Assembly (NCBI GenBank): GCA_023442525.1
Contig: JAEZZA010000031.1
Coordinates: 124,001 to 188,000, forward strand
Length of the DNA: 64,000 nt
Direction of reading: 5' to 3'
From: Bacteroidota bacterium
GTDB taxonomy: Bacteria > Bacteroidota > Bacteroidia > Bacteroidales > UBA10428
The notes beneath the pieces are model-generated. The model made no database searches and was not told the DNA's origin. It saw only the letters and a list, made by a program, of their open reading frames with translations. Below, piece by piece: positions 45,472-55,552 of this stretch (position 1 is the first letter of the stretch; every line of letters begins with the position of its first letter). Both the position numbers and the translations under genes were made by a program.

Positions 45472-46380
45472 TTAAATTACTCCCAATATCGATGCGATGA
45501 TCGCCTGTCGAACATATACTCCGTTAAGAGCCTGAACAAAATAATAAGCCTTGGGATTAAGGTCTACATCCTGATCAATCTCATTTACTCGCGGCAATGG
45601 GTGCAACACACGCATGGTTTCTTTTGTACCGTCGAGCATCCGGTTTTTCAACACATACGCATTCTTGGTTCTTTCATATTCAATAGGATCCGAAAATCTC
45701 TCCTTCTGAACCCGTGTCATATAAATGATATCGGCATTATTCACATTGGTCCCGAATTCCTTCTGCTCGGTATATTTAAGTCCCAGCCTGTCCAGGTAGT
45801 ACTTGTATTCCTCGGGCATTTTTAACTCGTCGGGTGAAATGAAATGAAACGACGTTTTGAACTGCGACATGGCCATGAGCAGTGAATGTACTGTACGCCC
45901 GTATTTCAGGTCGCCAACCATCATAACGGTCAGGTTATCAAGCCTGCCTTGGGTCTTTTGTATGGAATACAGGTCAAGCAGGGTTTGTGTAGGATGTTGG
46001 TTTGCTCCATCGCCAGCGTTAACAACAGGTACCGATGTTACTTCACTGGCAAACCGTGCCGCACCTTCGAGTGGATGACGCATCACAATCAAATCGCAAT
46101 AATTGCTTACAATCTTAATGGTGTCGTATAAGGTTTCGCCTTTTGTAACGCTTGAGGAATTTGAATCGCTGAAGCCAATCACCCTTCCTCCCAGTTTATG
46201 AACGGCACTTTCAAAACTCAGCCTGGTACGTGTGGAGGGTTCATAAAACAAGGTTGCCACTACTTTATTTTTTAACAGGTCGGGCATAGGATGCTGTTCA
46301 AACTCATCGGCGAGTAACAGTAATCTGAGGTATTCTTCTTTAGTGTAATCGGTTATTGAGACCAGGCTTTTATTTTTCAT
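45472..46380 (-). CDS. pyrB: Aspartate carbamoyltransferase catalytic subunit
   Basis: Catalyses the first committed step of pyrimidine synthesis, from carbamoyl phosphate and aspartate to carbamoyl aspartate. 302 residues; the carbamoyl-phosphate motif is EPSTRTRLSFESAVHKLGG, and HPTQTLLDLYSI, SVTKGETLYDTIKIV and HPLPRVNEID are all present. It is followed by pyrI, giving the allosteric complex. Confidence 0.97.
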   Translation of the reverse strand: MKNKSLVSITDYTKEEYLRLLLLADEFEQHPMPDLLKNKVVATLFYEPSTRTRLSFESAVHKLGGRVIGFSDSNSSSVTKGETLYDTIKIVSNYCDLIVMRHPLEGAARFASEVTSVPVVNAGDGANQHPTQTLLDLYSIQKTQGRLDNLTVMMVGDLKYGRTVHSLLMAMSQFKTSFHFISPDELKMPEEYKYYLDRLGLKYTEQKEFGTNVNNADIIYMTRVQKERFSDPIEYERTKNAYVLKNRMLDGTKETMRVLHPLPRVNEIDQDVDLNPKAYYFVQALNGVYVRQAIIASILGVI

Positions 46381-46435
46381 AGATCAGTTTTTTCAGCATT
46401 CAAGTTATTTCATTTTATAATTATTAGCAATGACA

Positions 46436-47044
46436 TTAATCGCTATCAACCGGTTCGATTTGAATACCTCCGGTTGCATTCAGCCGGTTAAGGATCTGTT
46501 CGGAAATTTTCTTCGGTATGGAAACATACAATAAACAAGCAACACCGTATTCGGGATCGGCGGCAACAAGTTTTTCTTCTTTCAGAATTTTAAGCACAAC
46601 ATTGAGTTTCTCATACTCAAACTTCAACAGGTACCTGTTTTCAGGAAATTTCTCGATAACTGATGCCTTGCTTAAGGCATCCATCGAAGCCGATTTATAC
46701 GCATTGATCAGTCCTCCCGTACCCAGCAAAGTACCTCCGAAATACCGGACTACAACGATCAGCACGTTAAAAAGTTCGTTTGCAACAATCTGGTTATATA
46801 TGGGCTTACCGGCAGTTCCTGAAGGTTCGCCGTCATCATTCATCCTGAACTGTTCTTTTTCGGGATTAATTCGGTATGCATAGCAGTGATGCCGGGCATC
46901 GTGAAATTTTTTTCGCAGCGAACCCACTATTTCATTGACCTCATCAACCGTCTGAACAGGATAAGCAAAAGCCAGAAACCTGCTGTTCCGGTCCCGAAAC
47001 AGTCCTTCTGAAGGTTTTTGTAATGTCCGGTACGATTCGATCAT
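46436..47044 (-). CDS. YigZ/IMPACT-family protein
   Basis: A 202-residue cytoplasmic protein of the UPF0029/IMPACT family. Marks are SRFLAFAYPVQTVDEVNEIV, HHCYAYRI, DDGEPSGTAGKPI and VVRYFGGTLLGTGGLINAYKSA. The family is linked to translation-stress control in eukaryotes; the bacterial role is not settled. A C-terminal ferredoxin-like domain (YLLKFEYEKLNVVLKIL) is as expected. It lies 55 bp upstream of pyrB on the same strand. Confidence 0.85.
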   Translation of the reverse strand: MIESYRTLQKPSEGLFRDRNSRFLAFAYPVQTVDEVNEIVGSLRKKFHDARHHCYAYRINPEKEQFRMNDDGEPSGTAGKPIYNQIVANELFNVLIVVVRYFGGTLLGTGGLINAYKSASMDALSKASVIEKFPENRYLLKFEYEKLNVVLKILKEEKLVAADPEYGVACLLYVSIPKKISEQILNRLNATGGIQIEPVDSD

Positions 47045-47110
47045 TGCCTCAAATTAAAGTACCTGGTTTCCATACATAGCACTTCGACTGGTTTATCTGA
47101 CTTTATTTCA

Positions 47111-47144
47111 AAAAAAAAAGGTTCATTTTATCAATGAACCTTTT
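47111..47144 (-). terminator. Rho-independent terminator of dnaA
   Basis: Stem GGTTCATT (47120-47127) and AATGAACC (47133-47140), loop TTATC. On the minus strand it is followed by a run of nine T (plus-strand A tract 47111-47119), 6 bp after the dnaA stop. The T run on the plus side (47141-47144) would allow weak use in the other direction. Confidence 0.85.
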
Positions 47145-47149
47145 ATCCG

Positions 47150-48571
47150 TCAAAACTTGAGTTTTTTCTCTATTTCTTCAATCTGGTTTTTGAACTGCTT
47201 ATCGGTTTCAACCAGGTTATTCACTGTTTTACACGCATGTAAAACGGTAGCATGATCTTTTCCTCCAATTTGCGAGCCAATGGTAGCCAGGGAAGATTTG
47301 GTAAGATTTTTCGAAAAATACATAGCCACCTGCCTCGCCTGTACAATTTCACGCTTGCGGGTTTTCGACTGCAGAGAATCAACAGGTACGTCAAAGTAAT
47401 TGCATACTACCTTTTGAATGTAATCAATTGATACTTCGCGCTTTGTGTTCTTGATAAGCTTATCAATCATCTCCTTCGCCAGGGCGAGCGTGATCTCCTT
47501 TTTATTTAAGGTACTCTGTGCAAGCAGTGAAATCAAAGCACCTTCAAGTTCCCTTACATTATCGGTAATATGTGTGGCAATATATTCAACCACTTCATCA
47601 GGTAGACTGATACCATCCTTGTACGTTTTTTGCTTCAGAATGGCAATCCTCGTTTCATAATCGGGCACCTGAAGGTCGGCCGATAATCCCCATTTAAACC
47701 GTGACAATAACCTCTGCTCAAGACCCTGTAATTCAACAGGAGGTTTATCACACGTAAGGATCAGTTGCTTACCCGACTGATGTAAATGGTTGAAAATATG
47801 GAAGAAAATGTCCTGTGTTTTTTCTTTGCCGGCAAATTCGTGTACATCGTCAATAATAAGTACATCGATCATCTGATAAAAATGCAGAAAATCGTTCTTT
47901 GTATTGTTCCTGATGGCTTCCACAAACTGCGTCTGAAAACGGTTTGCCGGAACATACAATACGGTCTTATCCTGAAATTTATCCTTGATCTCAATACCTA
48001 TAGCCTGTGCAAGATGCGTTTTCCCGAGACCGCTGTCGCCATAAATCAATAAGGGATTGAAAGCAGTACCTCCGGGATTGTTTGCAACTGCAAATCCTGC
48101 CGAGCGGGCCAGCCGGTTACATTCGCCCTCAACAAAGTTATCGAAAGAATACTCCGCGTTCAGTCTCGGATCAATATTCATTTTTTTGATCCCTGGGAAA
48201 ATGAAAGGATTACGAATTGTATTCTCCTCAATATTGAGCGGAACACTAACCGGATTATTCTTAATCTCTATCTGGTTTTTTGCAGGGAGTTTAATGGTAT
48301 AAAGTTTGGTAGCCGTTTGACCCGGATTTTCCATAACTATACTATACTCCAGCCTGGCTTCATAGCCCAATTCCTTTCTCAGGGTCTTGCTGATAATGTC
48401 AATATACTTCTCCTCCAGATACTCATAAAAGAAAGGACTGGGCACCTGAATAGTAAGTATTTTATTCTCGAGGCGTAGTGGGACTATGGGCTCAAACCAG
48501 GTACGAAAACTAATTGAAGGAACGTTGTCTTTAATAATTTTTAAACAATTATTCCAGACTTCTTTGTGCAT
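47150..48571 (-). CDS. dnaA: Chromosomal replication initiator DnaA
   Basis: The 473-residue initiator binds oriC and opens the duplex. Domain I (VWNNCLKIIKDNVPSISFRTWFEPIVP), a linker, the AAA+ domain with Walker A GDSGLGKTHLAQA, Walker B VLIIDDVHEF and sensor regions, and domain IV with the DNA-binding signature GGKDHATVLHACKTV are all present. Upstream is a 351-bp AT-rich gap and downstream a good terminator, so it is a single-gene transcript. Confidence 0.98.
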   Translation of the reverse strand: MHKEVWNNCLKIIKDNVPSISFRTWFEPIVPLRLENKILTIQVPSPFFYEYLEEKYIDIISKTLRKELGYEARLEYSIVMENPGQTATKLYTIKLPAKNQIEIKNNPVSVPLNIEENTIRNPFIFPGIKKMNIDPRLNAEYSFDNFVEGECNRLARSAGFAVANNPGGTAFNPLLIYGDSGLGKTHLAQAIGIEIKDKFQDKTVLYVPANRFQTQFVEAIRNNTKNDFLHFYQMIDVLIIDDVHEFAGKEKTQDIFFHIFNHLHQSGKQLILTCDKPPVELQGLEQRLLSRFKWGLSADLQVPDYETRIAILKQKTYKDGISLPDEVVEYIATHITDNVRELEGALISLLAQSTLNKKEITLALAKEMIDKLIKNTKREVSIDYIQKVVCNYFDVPVDSLQSKTRKREIVQARQVAMYFSKNLTKSSLATIGSQIGGKDHATVLHACKTVNNLVETDKQFKNQIEEIEKKLKF

Positions 48572-48922
48572 ATTGTTCTGGTTTTAGGGTTAGGTAAACT
48601 AATGTTATATAATGGGTCTTTCTTTTACAGCAAGATTGTGAAAAAAAAATAAATAAAAAAATCATTTTTCGCTTGCAAATTGATTAAACACGTTATTGGT
48701 TTTTATTTCAGCAGATTAAAAAAAAATGATTTTGACTAAAGACTAATATATTGAATATATGTAACTTATAAATGATTTCATATTATATTTTGGATCATAG
48801 TGTTTTGAGTCACCTGATCTGAAGTGTTAATTTTGAGACAATATAGTTAAACAGTTTAGAATGAATCTAAATTGATTTTAAAGTCAGAATTTTCTTCTGT
48901 TAATAACCTTCTGTTCCTTTTT
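48572..48922. other. AT-rich gap between MlaD-like gene and dnaA
   Basis: Very AT-rich with A and T tracts. It is a reasonable dnaA promoter and possibly an origin region, but I see no exact or near-exact DnaA box (TTATCCACA) and no gene, so I do not call oriC. Confidence 0.4.
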
Positions 48923-49852
48923 CTATTTATCCTTTCTACCAAAGACGGAAAGGTGAACATATCTCTTGGGATGTTCTCTCAGATCGATAAGTAGTGAATC
49001 GAGACTGGCCAGGGCGCTATTGAGGTTATTATACACAGAATCATTGACAATCAGCTGACCGGCTGTCCCCTGCCCGCTATTAATCATTGTAAACAATTCA
49101 TTGGTTCTACTGAAGGTTTCGCCGGCCTGTGAAATCAACTTTTTCAGTTCGGCCTGTTGCAAAGTATCGGATATTGCGGCAAAATTCGCCAGGATACGGG
49201 AAATCTCCTCATTGCTCGCTTTCAGGTTCCCGGTTAGCGCTTCAAGATTAGCCAGTGTTGAATTCAGTGAACCGGAAGGACGAAGTGAAGTGCTGAGCGA
49301 TGCTGAAGCACTGTTTAAAGACGCGATCATTCCTTTGAGGTGATCACGTGTGGCAGGATCAAGTAAATCGCTCAGGGAAAGCAGTGCGGTATCAACCGCC
49401 ATTATGGCGGATTCAATCCTCGACCGGAGAGGATCAATAAAATCGGTCATTTCAGCCTGTATTGCCGAGGGCAGCGTATCTCCAGGCGCATAAAAACCTT
49501 CGCCGTTGCCGGGAATTATATCCAGATCTTTGGTACCCGAAATCAGGCTGCCGCTTCGTAACAACAATGTTGTATTCCGGCGCAGGGGCATTTTGTTTTC
49601 AAGAGTAATTCCTACAATAATACGGTCGACATTATTCCTGTCAAATTGAATCTTGTTAACATGGCCTACCTTATAACCATTGAGGTATACCACGGCATTT
49701 TCAATCAATCCCTTTACATTCCCGTATACAGTATAATACTGATGTGTAGAACGGAAGATATTCCTCCCTTTCAGGTAATTGATCCCCCAGATGGCCAAAG
49801 CAATAGCAACCAGGGCTACTAATCCGATTTTAAATTCTCTTGAAAGTTTCAT
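48923..49852 (-). CDS. MCE/MlaD-family lipid transport protein
   Basis: A 309-residue protein with one N-terminal membrane anchor (KIGLVALVAIALAIWGINYL) and an MCE domain (YTVYGNVKGLIENAVVYLNGYKVGHV, LRSGSLISGTKDLDI). A long helical part (residues about 140-270) follows. MlaD proteins bind phospholipids in the periplasm as part of an ABC-type transport system. No permease or ATPase gene is adjacent. ATG at 49852 is preferred to the TTG six bases upstream. Confidence 0.88.
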   Translation of the reverse strand: MKLSREFKIGLVALVAIALAIWGINYLKGRNIFRSTHQYYTVYGNVKGLIENAVVYLNGYKVGHVNKIQFDRNNVDRIIVGITLENKMPLRRNTTLLLRSGSLISGTKDLDIIPGNGEGFYAPGDTLPSAIQAEMTDFIDPLRSRIESAIMAVDTALLSLSDLLDPATRDHLKGMIASLNSASASLSTSLRPSGSLNSTLANLEALTGNLKASNEEISRILANFAAISDTLQQAELKKLISQAGETFSRTNELFTMINSGQGTAGQLIVNDSVYNNLNSALASLDSLLIDLREHPKRYVHLSVFGRKDK

Positions 49853-49906
49853 TAGCAAATTATTAATGGCTATTTATTGGATATCCGAACATCGGAAATT
49901 CTAAAA

Positions 49907-51145
49907 TCATTTGATCTCTTTAAGGGCTTGTTGTAAAGGAATGATCTCATTTTCCCGCACAGCAATCACAAATGCATCTGGAAATTTCTCCCGTACTTTT
50001 TTGTTGTACGCAATAATCTCGTCAAAAGATGTGCTCTCACCCACGGCATATTTATACATTTTACCCACCACAAATTCCTTTACATCCTTCTCTCCTTTAA
50101 ATAAGGGAGCGTTTAAATCAAACCGCCGGGTTGAGGCAGCAATCTGTACCTTAAATATTATAGCAGGCTTTGCTATTTCTTCTTCTGCTACCCGTTCAGC
50201 TTCTGTTTTCGCCTGGTTGAGTTCGGAAGCGATTTGTTCGGTTACATCGGCAGGCGCTGCATCCGATACACTTCGCGAAACTGGTAATACACCTGAGCTA
50301 TCGATGTTGGGCTTTTTTCCGAGTGATGCAATCAGCGACGAACGCGATTCAACCACATCCTTATAATCCCTGAATGCCCTGAATATAGCCGATGCCAGGT
50401 ATTCCTGTCCCTGTTCCGACATCAGGTACTTTTCTTCGTCTGGATTGGTTATGAACCCGGTTTCAATGAGAACTCCCGGCATAGCCGTCCTTGCCAGAAC
50501 AAGCAAACTTTGTTGCTTTACGCTGCGGTCTTTTCTTTGCGCCCGCTCCCTGAACTGATCCTGAACCAATGCAGCAAAACTCACACTTTTTTTCAGGTAC
50601 AGATCCTGCACCAGCGAAAACGACTGATATGACTCGGGAGAATTGGGATCAAAGCCCTCATATTTCTCCTGGTAATTTTCTTCAAGAAGGATCACGGAAT
50701 TCTCTTTTTTTGCAACCTCAAAATTCTCTCCGGCCCGGATTGTTCCCAGCACAAGCGTTTCGGTGCCGGCTACTTCGTGGTTATCGTTGCCATTTGCATG
50801 TATGGAGATGAACAGGTCGGCTTTGTTGCTGTTGGCAATTTCAGCACGCTTGTGTAGCTCCACAAATTCATCGGTCTTTCGTGTGTAAATAACCTTCACA
50901 TCTTTAAGGTTATCTTCGATATATTTTCCGACCTTCAATGCAATTGCAAGTACTACTTTACTTTCAGTGGTTTTCTTTCCAACCGATCCCGGATCTTTTC
51001 CGCCATGTCCCGCATCAATAACTACAGTCTTAAGCCTGTACCCATTATCGTTAGTCTGAGCATCAGTGTTTACAAGGGATATAAAAAATATATAAAAAAA
51101 TATAAAAAGTGTCTTTAATATCAGCCACGAATATTTTTTGTTCAT
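49907..51145 (-). CDS. N-acetylmuramoyl-L-alanine amidase with SPOR-like C-terminus
   Basis: Cleaves the amide bond between MurNAc and the stem peptide during cell separation. The 412 residues have an N-terminal signal, an Amidase_3 domain with the zinc-site motifs VVIDAGHGGKDPG, FISIHANG and the glutamate of VLIETGFITNPDEE, a Ser/Ala-rich linker (250-305) and a C-terminal SPOR-like domain (IIFKVQIAASTRRFDL, FVIAVREN) that may bind denuded glycan at the septum. It lies just upstream of the MlaD-like gene on the same strand. Confidence 0.93.
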   Translation of the reverse strand: MNKKYSWLILKTLFIFFYIFFISLVNTDAQTNDNGYRLKTVVIDAGHGGKDPGSVGKKTTESKVVLAIALKVGKYIEDNLKDVKVIYTRKTDEFVELHKRAEIANSNKADLFISIHANGNDNHEVAGTETLVLGTIRAGENFEVAKKENSVILLEENYQEKYEGFDPNSPESYQSFSLVQDLYLKKSVSFAALVQDQFRERAQRKDRSVKQQSLLVLARTAMPGVLIETGFITNPDEEKYLMSEQGQEYLASAIFRAFRDYKDVVESRSSLIASLGKKPNIDSSGVLPVSRSVSDAAPADVTEQIASELNQAKTEAERVAEEEIAKPAIIFKVQIAASTRRFDLNAPLFKGEKDVKEFVVGKMYKYAVGESTSFDEIIAYNKKVREKFPDAFVIAVRENEIIPLQQALKEIK

Positions 51146-51252
51146 TTCAACACGTTTATTTTATTAGCTTTGCAGCCAATGATACTGTGTAAGTATGCAA
51201 AATTAGCATTTCTATTTGATTCAGTAAGCCGCATTTTCGGGAACTAATTTGT

Positions 51253-53967
51253 ATGTTTTCATTCAAACACCAAAATATTATCAAATATTATGCTTCCCGT
51301 TTTTATTTAAGGCTCTTATTTCTTTCAGTTATTGTGCTTGTCAGTCTGCCCGCTGTTTCACAGGAACCGGATAGTTTGTTACAACAACAACAACAGCAAC
51401 AGCCCGATTCAATTATTATAGTTTCAAGAGGTCCTGCCGACACCATAGCTGCCGATACCGCAAAAAAGAAGCCTGTACTTGATGGGGAAATCACATATTC
51501 GGCAAAGGATTCACTTATATTTTCAGTTACCGGGCAAAAGGTTTACCTGTACGACGACGGAGTGGTCAATTATCCCGTTCAGGAAATAGGCCTCACCGGC
51601 GACTATATCGAATTCGATTACAATACCAAGATCGCCAAGGCGACCGGCGCGATCGACACTACCGGTAAAATTGCAGGGAGGCCCGTTTTTACGCAGGGGT
51701 CGGAAAAGCTTGAATTCGATACCATGCAATATAATTTTGAATCGAAAAAGGCGATAATCAAGCACATAAAGACCCAGCAGGGAGAGGGATATCTACATAG
51801 TGCGCAAACCAAGAGGCTTGCCGACGGCGAAATCCATGTCAAGGGCGGCATGTATACTACCTGCGATGCAGATCATCCTCATTTTCACATTGCTCTTACC
51901 AAAGCTATATCCATACCGGGTAAAAGAACAATCAGCGGACCGGCTTACATGGTTTTTGAAGATATACCCTTACCCCTTGCCCTGCCATTCGGCTTCTTTC
52001 CGAATACGAACAAGCCAACATCGGGATTCCTGGTACCCGAATTCCGTGATGAGCAGCGACGAGGGTTTGGACTTGAGAACGGAGGCTGGTATTTTGCCGT
52101 AAACGATTATCTCGACTTTTCAATTGCCGGTTCGATATATTCACGCGGAACCTGGGGAATCCGAAATGTTTCAAATTATCTGAAGAGATACAAGTATAAC
52201 GGCCTGTTTTCGGCAGATTATTTTGTTAACCGGATCAATGACGATCCGGATGCACAATCAAGCACAGATTTCAGGGTTAACTGGTCGCACAATCAGGATC
52301 CCAAGGCTAATCCCACTCGTACTTTCCGTGCCAGTGTGAATTTTTCAACCAGCTCATTCGAAAACCGGCACGGAAACAATTACAGAGATGTTTTACAGAA
52401 CCAGAAGAACTCAAGTATATCATTCAGCAAACGATGGCCGGGCACACCTTTTAACTTATCGGCCAACCTCACCGGCTCACAGAATACAAGAAACCAATCG
52501 GTAAGTCTTACCCTGCCCAGTGTGAACTTTAACATGGATCGTATATATCCTTTCAGGGGAAAAAACACGAGCGGTGATTACAACTGGCTTCAGAACATAC
52601 AGGTCAGTTATTCGTCGCGCTTGCTGAATCGTGTTGATAACATTAAGGACTCGCTTGTATTTACCAAAGAACTTCTGAGCAAGATGGAAAACGGATTTTC
52701 GCATAGCATCCCCATTAGTCTTTCAAATATCAAGATCCTTAAAAAGATGGTAAATATAACCCCGTCTGTAAGTTACAATGGAGCACTGTTCCCTTATTAT
52801 TCCCGGTTATATATGCGTCCCGACACGAATTCCTTTGACAGGGGTGTACTGGATACCATAAAAGTAAAAAAACTGACGTATGCTCATGCCTTTTCAGCAT
52901 CACTTTCGGTTAGTGCTTCGCCCAAATTATATGGAATGTACGTATCGAAAAAAGAAAACTCGAAAATAATAGCTGTCCGTCATGTAGTTAGTCCGAGTAT
53001 CTCGGCAAGCTACACACCCGATATGGGAAATCTGGTTCCTGACTACTACAGGCGATATGGCAGCAATTCACCTCTGACCCATACGACTACTTATACCGAG
53101 TATTCGATTTACCAGGGACAGATAAATCCCACACCCACGATTAGCGGGAGAAGCGGATCCGTATCTTTAAGGCTCGGTAATAATGTTGAGGCCAAGATAC
53201 GTTCAAAGAACGATACCACCGGTAAAGGGAAAAAGATAGTCATTCTTGACAATCTTGATTTTAGCAGCGGTTACAGGCCTTTTGCCGAGTCGTTCAAGTG
53301 GGCACCGGTGAATATGACCGGGCGCAGCACACTTTTCAACCGGAATTTGCAACTGCAGTTCAGCTCAACCTTCGATCCTTATGCACTGGACACAACTGCC
53401 GGACCAACCCTGGGCAGGAAAATCGATAAATTCAATTTTGACCAGACCGGGAAATTTTTCCGTCTGACCAATGCCCAGGTAAGCATTGGATTCAGACTGC
53501 AATCGGCTTCCGGTAAAAAAGATGGACCGGGTGAACCGGGTGGAAGAACCGATATTGAAGAGGACCTCAGCGTGAATGATATAAGTGACTTATACGATGA
53601 AGCCGGTGGCGCTATTCGGAACGAGTATGTGAACTTTGATATTCCCTGGTCGATTAATGTGGATTACACCTGGAATTATTCCAAACCCGATTTACGGCGT
53701 ACAATAAGGAGTTCTGTCAGGGTAAATGGCGACCTAAACATTACACCCAAATGGAAAATCGGTTTCAACTCATCGTATGATTTCATTGCCAGGGAGTTCA
53801 GTGCTACCAACATTAGCATATACCGCGACCTTCATTGCTGGGAAATGAGGTTCAGTGTTGTTCCTTTCGGCAATTACAAAAGTTATTCCTTTACCATTAA
53901 CGCGAAATCGGCATTACTGCGCGATCTGAAATGGGATAAGCGAAGCCGCTGGAGCGATAACTTTTAG
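51253..53967 (+). CDS. lptD: LptD-like outer-membrane LPS assembly protein
   Basis: A 904-residue outer-membrane protein of the Bacteroidota LptD type. A signal peptide is followed by a Gln-rich stretch (seven Gln, encoded by CAA/CAG), then OstA-like beta-jellyroll strands (GEITYSAKDSLIFSV, FDTMQYNFESKKAIIKH) and the long beta barrel from about residue 260 (PLALPFGFFPNTNKPTSGFLVPEF). LptD places LPS in the outer leaflet. It is sparsely conserved outside the phylum; the usual paired cysteines of proteobacterial LptD are absent. Starts divergently from the amidase gene. Confidence 0.8.
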   Translation: MFSFKHQNIIKYYASRFYLRLLFLSVIVLVSLPAVSQEPDSLLQQQQQQQPDSIIIVSRGPADTIAADTAKKKPVLDGEITYSAKDSLIFSVTGQKVYLYDDGVVNYPVQEIGLTGDYIEFDYNTKIAKATGAIDTTGKIAGRPVFTQGSEKLEFDTMQYNFESKKAIIKHIKTQQGEGYLHSAQTKRLADGEIHVKGGMYTTCDADHPHFHIALTKAISIPGKRTISGPAYMVFEDIPLPLALPFGFFPNTNKPTSGFLVPEFRDEQRRGFGLENGGWYFAVNDYLDFSIAGSIYSRGTWGIRNVSNYLKRYKYNGLFSADYFVNRINDDPDAQSSTDFRVNWSHNQDPKANPTRTFRASVNFSTSSFENRHGNNYRDVLQNQKNSSISFSKRWPGTPFNLSANLTGSQNTRNQSVSLTLPSVNFNMDRIYPFRGKNTSGDYNWLQNIQVSYSSRLLNRVDNIKDSLVFTKELLSKMENGFSHSIPISLSNIKILKKMVNITPSVSYNGALFPYYSRLYMRPDTNSFDRGVLDTIKVKKLTYAHAFSASLSVSASPKLYGMYVSKKENSKIIAVRHVVSPSISASYTPDMGNLVPDYYRRYGSNSPLTHTTTYTEYSIYQGQINPTPTISGRSGSVSLRLGNNVEAKIRSKNDTTGKGKKIVILDNLDFSSGYRPFAESFKWAPVNMTGRSTLFNRNLQLQFSSTFDPYALDTTAGPTLGRKIDKFNFDQTGKFFRLTNAQVSIGFRLQSASGKKDGPGEPGGRTDIEEDLSVNDISDLYDEAGGAIRNEYVNFDIPWSINVDYTWNYSKPDLRRTIRSSVRVNGDLNITPKWKIGFNSSYDFIAREFSATNISIYRDLHCWEMRFSVVPFGNYKSYSFTINAKSALLRDLKWDKRSRWSDNF

Positions 53968-53972
53968 TTGTG

Positions 53973-55448
53973 TCAATAAGCAACAGCAAATAAAACGCGT
54001 TGCTTCGAGGGGTTGCCCGTGAGAATGCACTTCCCCTCCTCAAGTGGGTTGTCGAGGGGAATGCAACGAATGGTAGCCTTGGTTAATTCTTTAATCTTCA
54101 CCTCGGTTTCAGGTGTACCATCCCAGTGTGCATATGCAAAACCGCCATTAACTTCAACCACTTCCTTGAATTCTTCCCAGGAATTTACTCTGTGAGTATT
54201 TGCATTCCTGAAATTCAATGCTTTCTGGTAAATATTATCCTGAATTTCATCCAGAAGGTCTTTAATATAATTCTCAATTCCTTCAATGGATTTAACTTCT
54301 TTCTGAAGAGTATCACGGCGGGCAATTTCTACCGTGTTATTTTCAAGGTCGCGCGGACCGATAGCCAGTCGAACCGGGACACCTTTTAATTCATATTCGG
54401 CAAACTTCCATCCGGGTTTTTGTGTATCGCGACCGTCGTATTTCACAGAAATACCTAGTGCTTTAAGACGTGATGAGATCTGTTCGGCACGGGCCGAAAT
54501 GGCAGCCAGTTGTTCCTCGTTTTTATGGATAGGGACAATTACCACCTGGATCGGGGCCAGCCGTGGAGGCAGTATTAAGCCATTATCATCGGAATGAGCC
54601 ATGATAAGGGCACCGATCAGACGGGTTGTCACACCCCATGAAGTTGCCCAAACCAGGTCGAGCTTACCCTCACGGTTCAGGAATTTTACATCGAATGCAC
54701 GGGCGAAGTTCTGACCCAGAAAATGCGATGTTCCACCCTGGAGTGCCTTGCCGTCCTGCATCAACGTTTCAATAGTATAGGTATCCAAAGCACCTGCAAA
54801 ACGTTCGGTCTCTGTCTTCACTCCTTTGATTACCGGCAGGGCCAGGTATTTTTCGGCAAATGTTGCATAAACATTCAACATTTTGATGGTTTCCTCAAGA
54901 GCTTCTTCGCGTGTAGCGTGAGCCGTGTGACCTTCCTGCCAGAGAAATTCGGTAGTACGCAGAAATAAACGAGTACGCATCTCCCATCGAACAACATTGG
55001 CCCACTGGTTAACAAGGATGGGCAGATCGCGATAGGATTGTATCCAATTTTTGTATGTATTCCAGATGATGGTTTCGGAAGTAGGACGTACAATAAGTTC
55101 TTCTTCCAGCTTTGCGTCTTCATCAACAACCAGTCCTTTTCCGTTCTGATCGTTTTTTAACCGATAGTGAGTAACTACGGCACATTCTTTGGCAAAGCCT
55201 TCGACATGCTCTGCTTCTTTACTGAAAAATGATTTTGGAATAAAAAGTGGAAAATAAGCATTCACATGGCCGGTTTCTTTGAACATGCGGTCGAGTTCCG
55301 ACTGTATCTTTTCCCAAATTGCGTAACCATATGGTTTGATAACCATGCAACCACGTACAGCTGAACTTTCTGCCAGGTCGGCCTTAAGCACCAGGTCGTT
55401 ATACCATTGCGAATAGTTCTCCTGTCTGCTCGTTAATTCTTTAGCCAT
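53973..55448 (-). CDS. proS: Prolyl-tRNA synthetase
   Basis: Charges tRNA-Pro with proline. 491 residues of the short, archaeal/eukaryote-like type (ProS type 3): YNDLVLKADLAESSAVRGCMVIKPYGYAIWE at the start, class II motif 2 region VVRWEMRTRLFLRTTEFLWQEGHTAHAT, TSWGVTTRLIGALIMAHSDDNGL, and a C-terminal zinc-like domain ending in Tyr (LFAVAY). It lacks the editing insertion of the bacterial long form. Convergent with the LptD-like gene, 5 bp apart. Confidence 0.96.
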   Translation of the reverse strand: MAKELTSRQENYSQWYNDLVLKADLAESSAVRGCMVIKPYGYAIWEKIQSELDRMFKETGHVNAYFPLFIPKSFFSKEAEHVEGFAKECAVVTHYRLKNDQNGKGLVVDEDAKLEEELIVRPTSETIIWNTYKNWIQSYRDLPILVNQWANVVRWEMRTRLFLRTTEFLWQEGHTAHATREEALEETIKMLNVYATFAEKYLALPVIKGVKTETERFAGALDTYTIETLMQDGKALQGGTSHFLGQNFARAFDVKFLNREGKLDLVWATSWGVTTRLIGALIMAHSDDNGLILPPRLAPIQVVIVPIHKNEEQLAAISARAEQISSRLKALGISVKYDGRDTQKPGWKFAEYELKGVPVRLAIGPRDLENNTVEIARRDTLQKEVKSIEGIENYIKDLLDEIQDNIYQKALNFRNANTHRVNSWEEFKEVVEVNGGFAYAHWDGTPETEVKIKELTKATIRCIPLDNPLEEGKCILTGNPSKQRVLFAVAY

Positions 55449-55539
55449 AACTTTTGTTTGGTATAGAATTTGTAATTACTTTGTTGAAATTTACTGGTTG
55501 CAAATAAACAATAAAAAAACATAAATTCACATAAATTTT

Positions 55540-55546
55540 AGGAGGT
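55540..55546 (+). promoter_or_regulatory. Strong Shine-Dalgarno AGGAGGT
   Basis: AGGAGGT lies six bases before the ATG at 55553. Most genes in this window show no such site, so this one decides the start and suggests high expression. Confidence 0.8.
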
Positions 55547-55552
55547 AAGATC

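Noticed and set aside
48572..48922. oriC call
   Set aside because: No DnaA-box cluster or skew evidence within the window.
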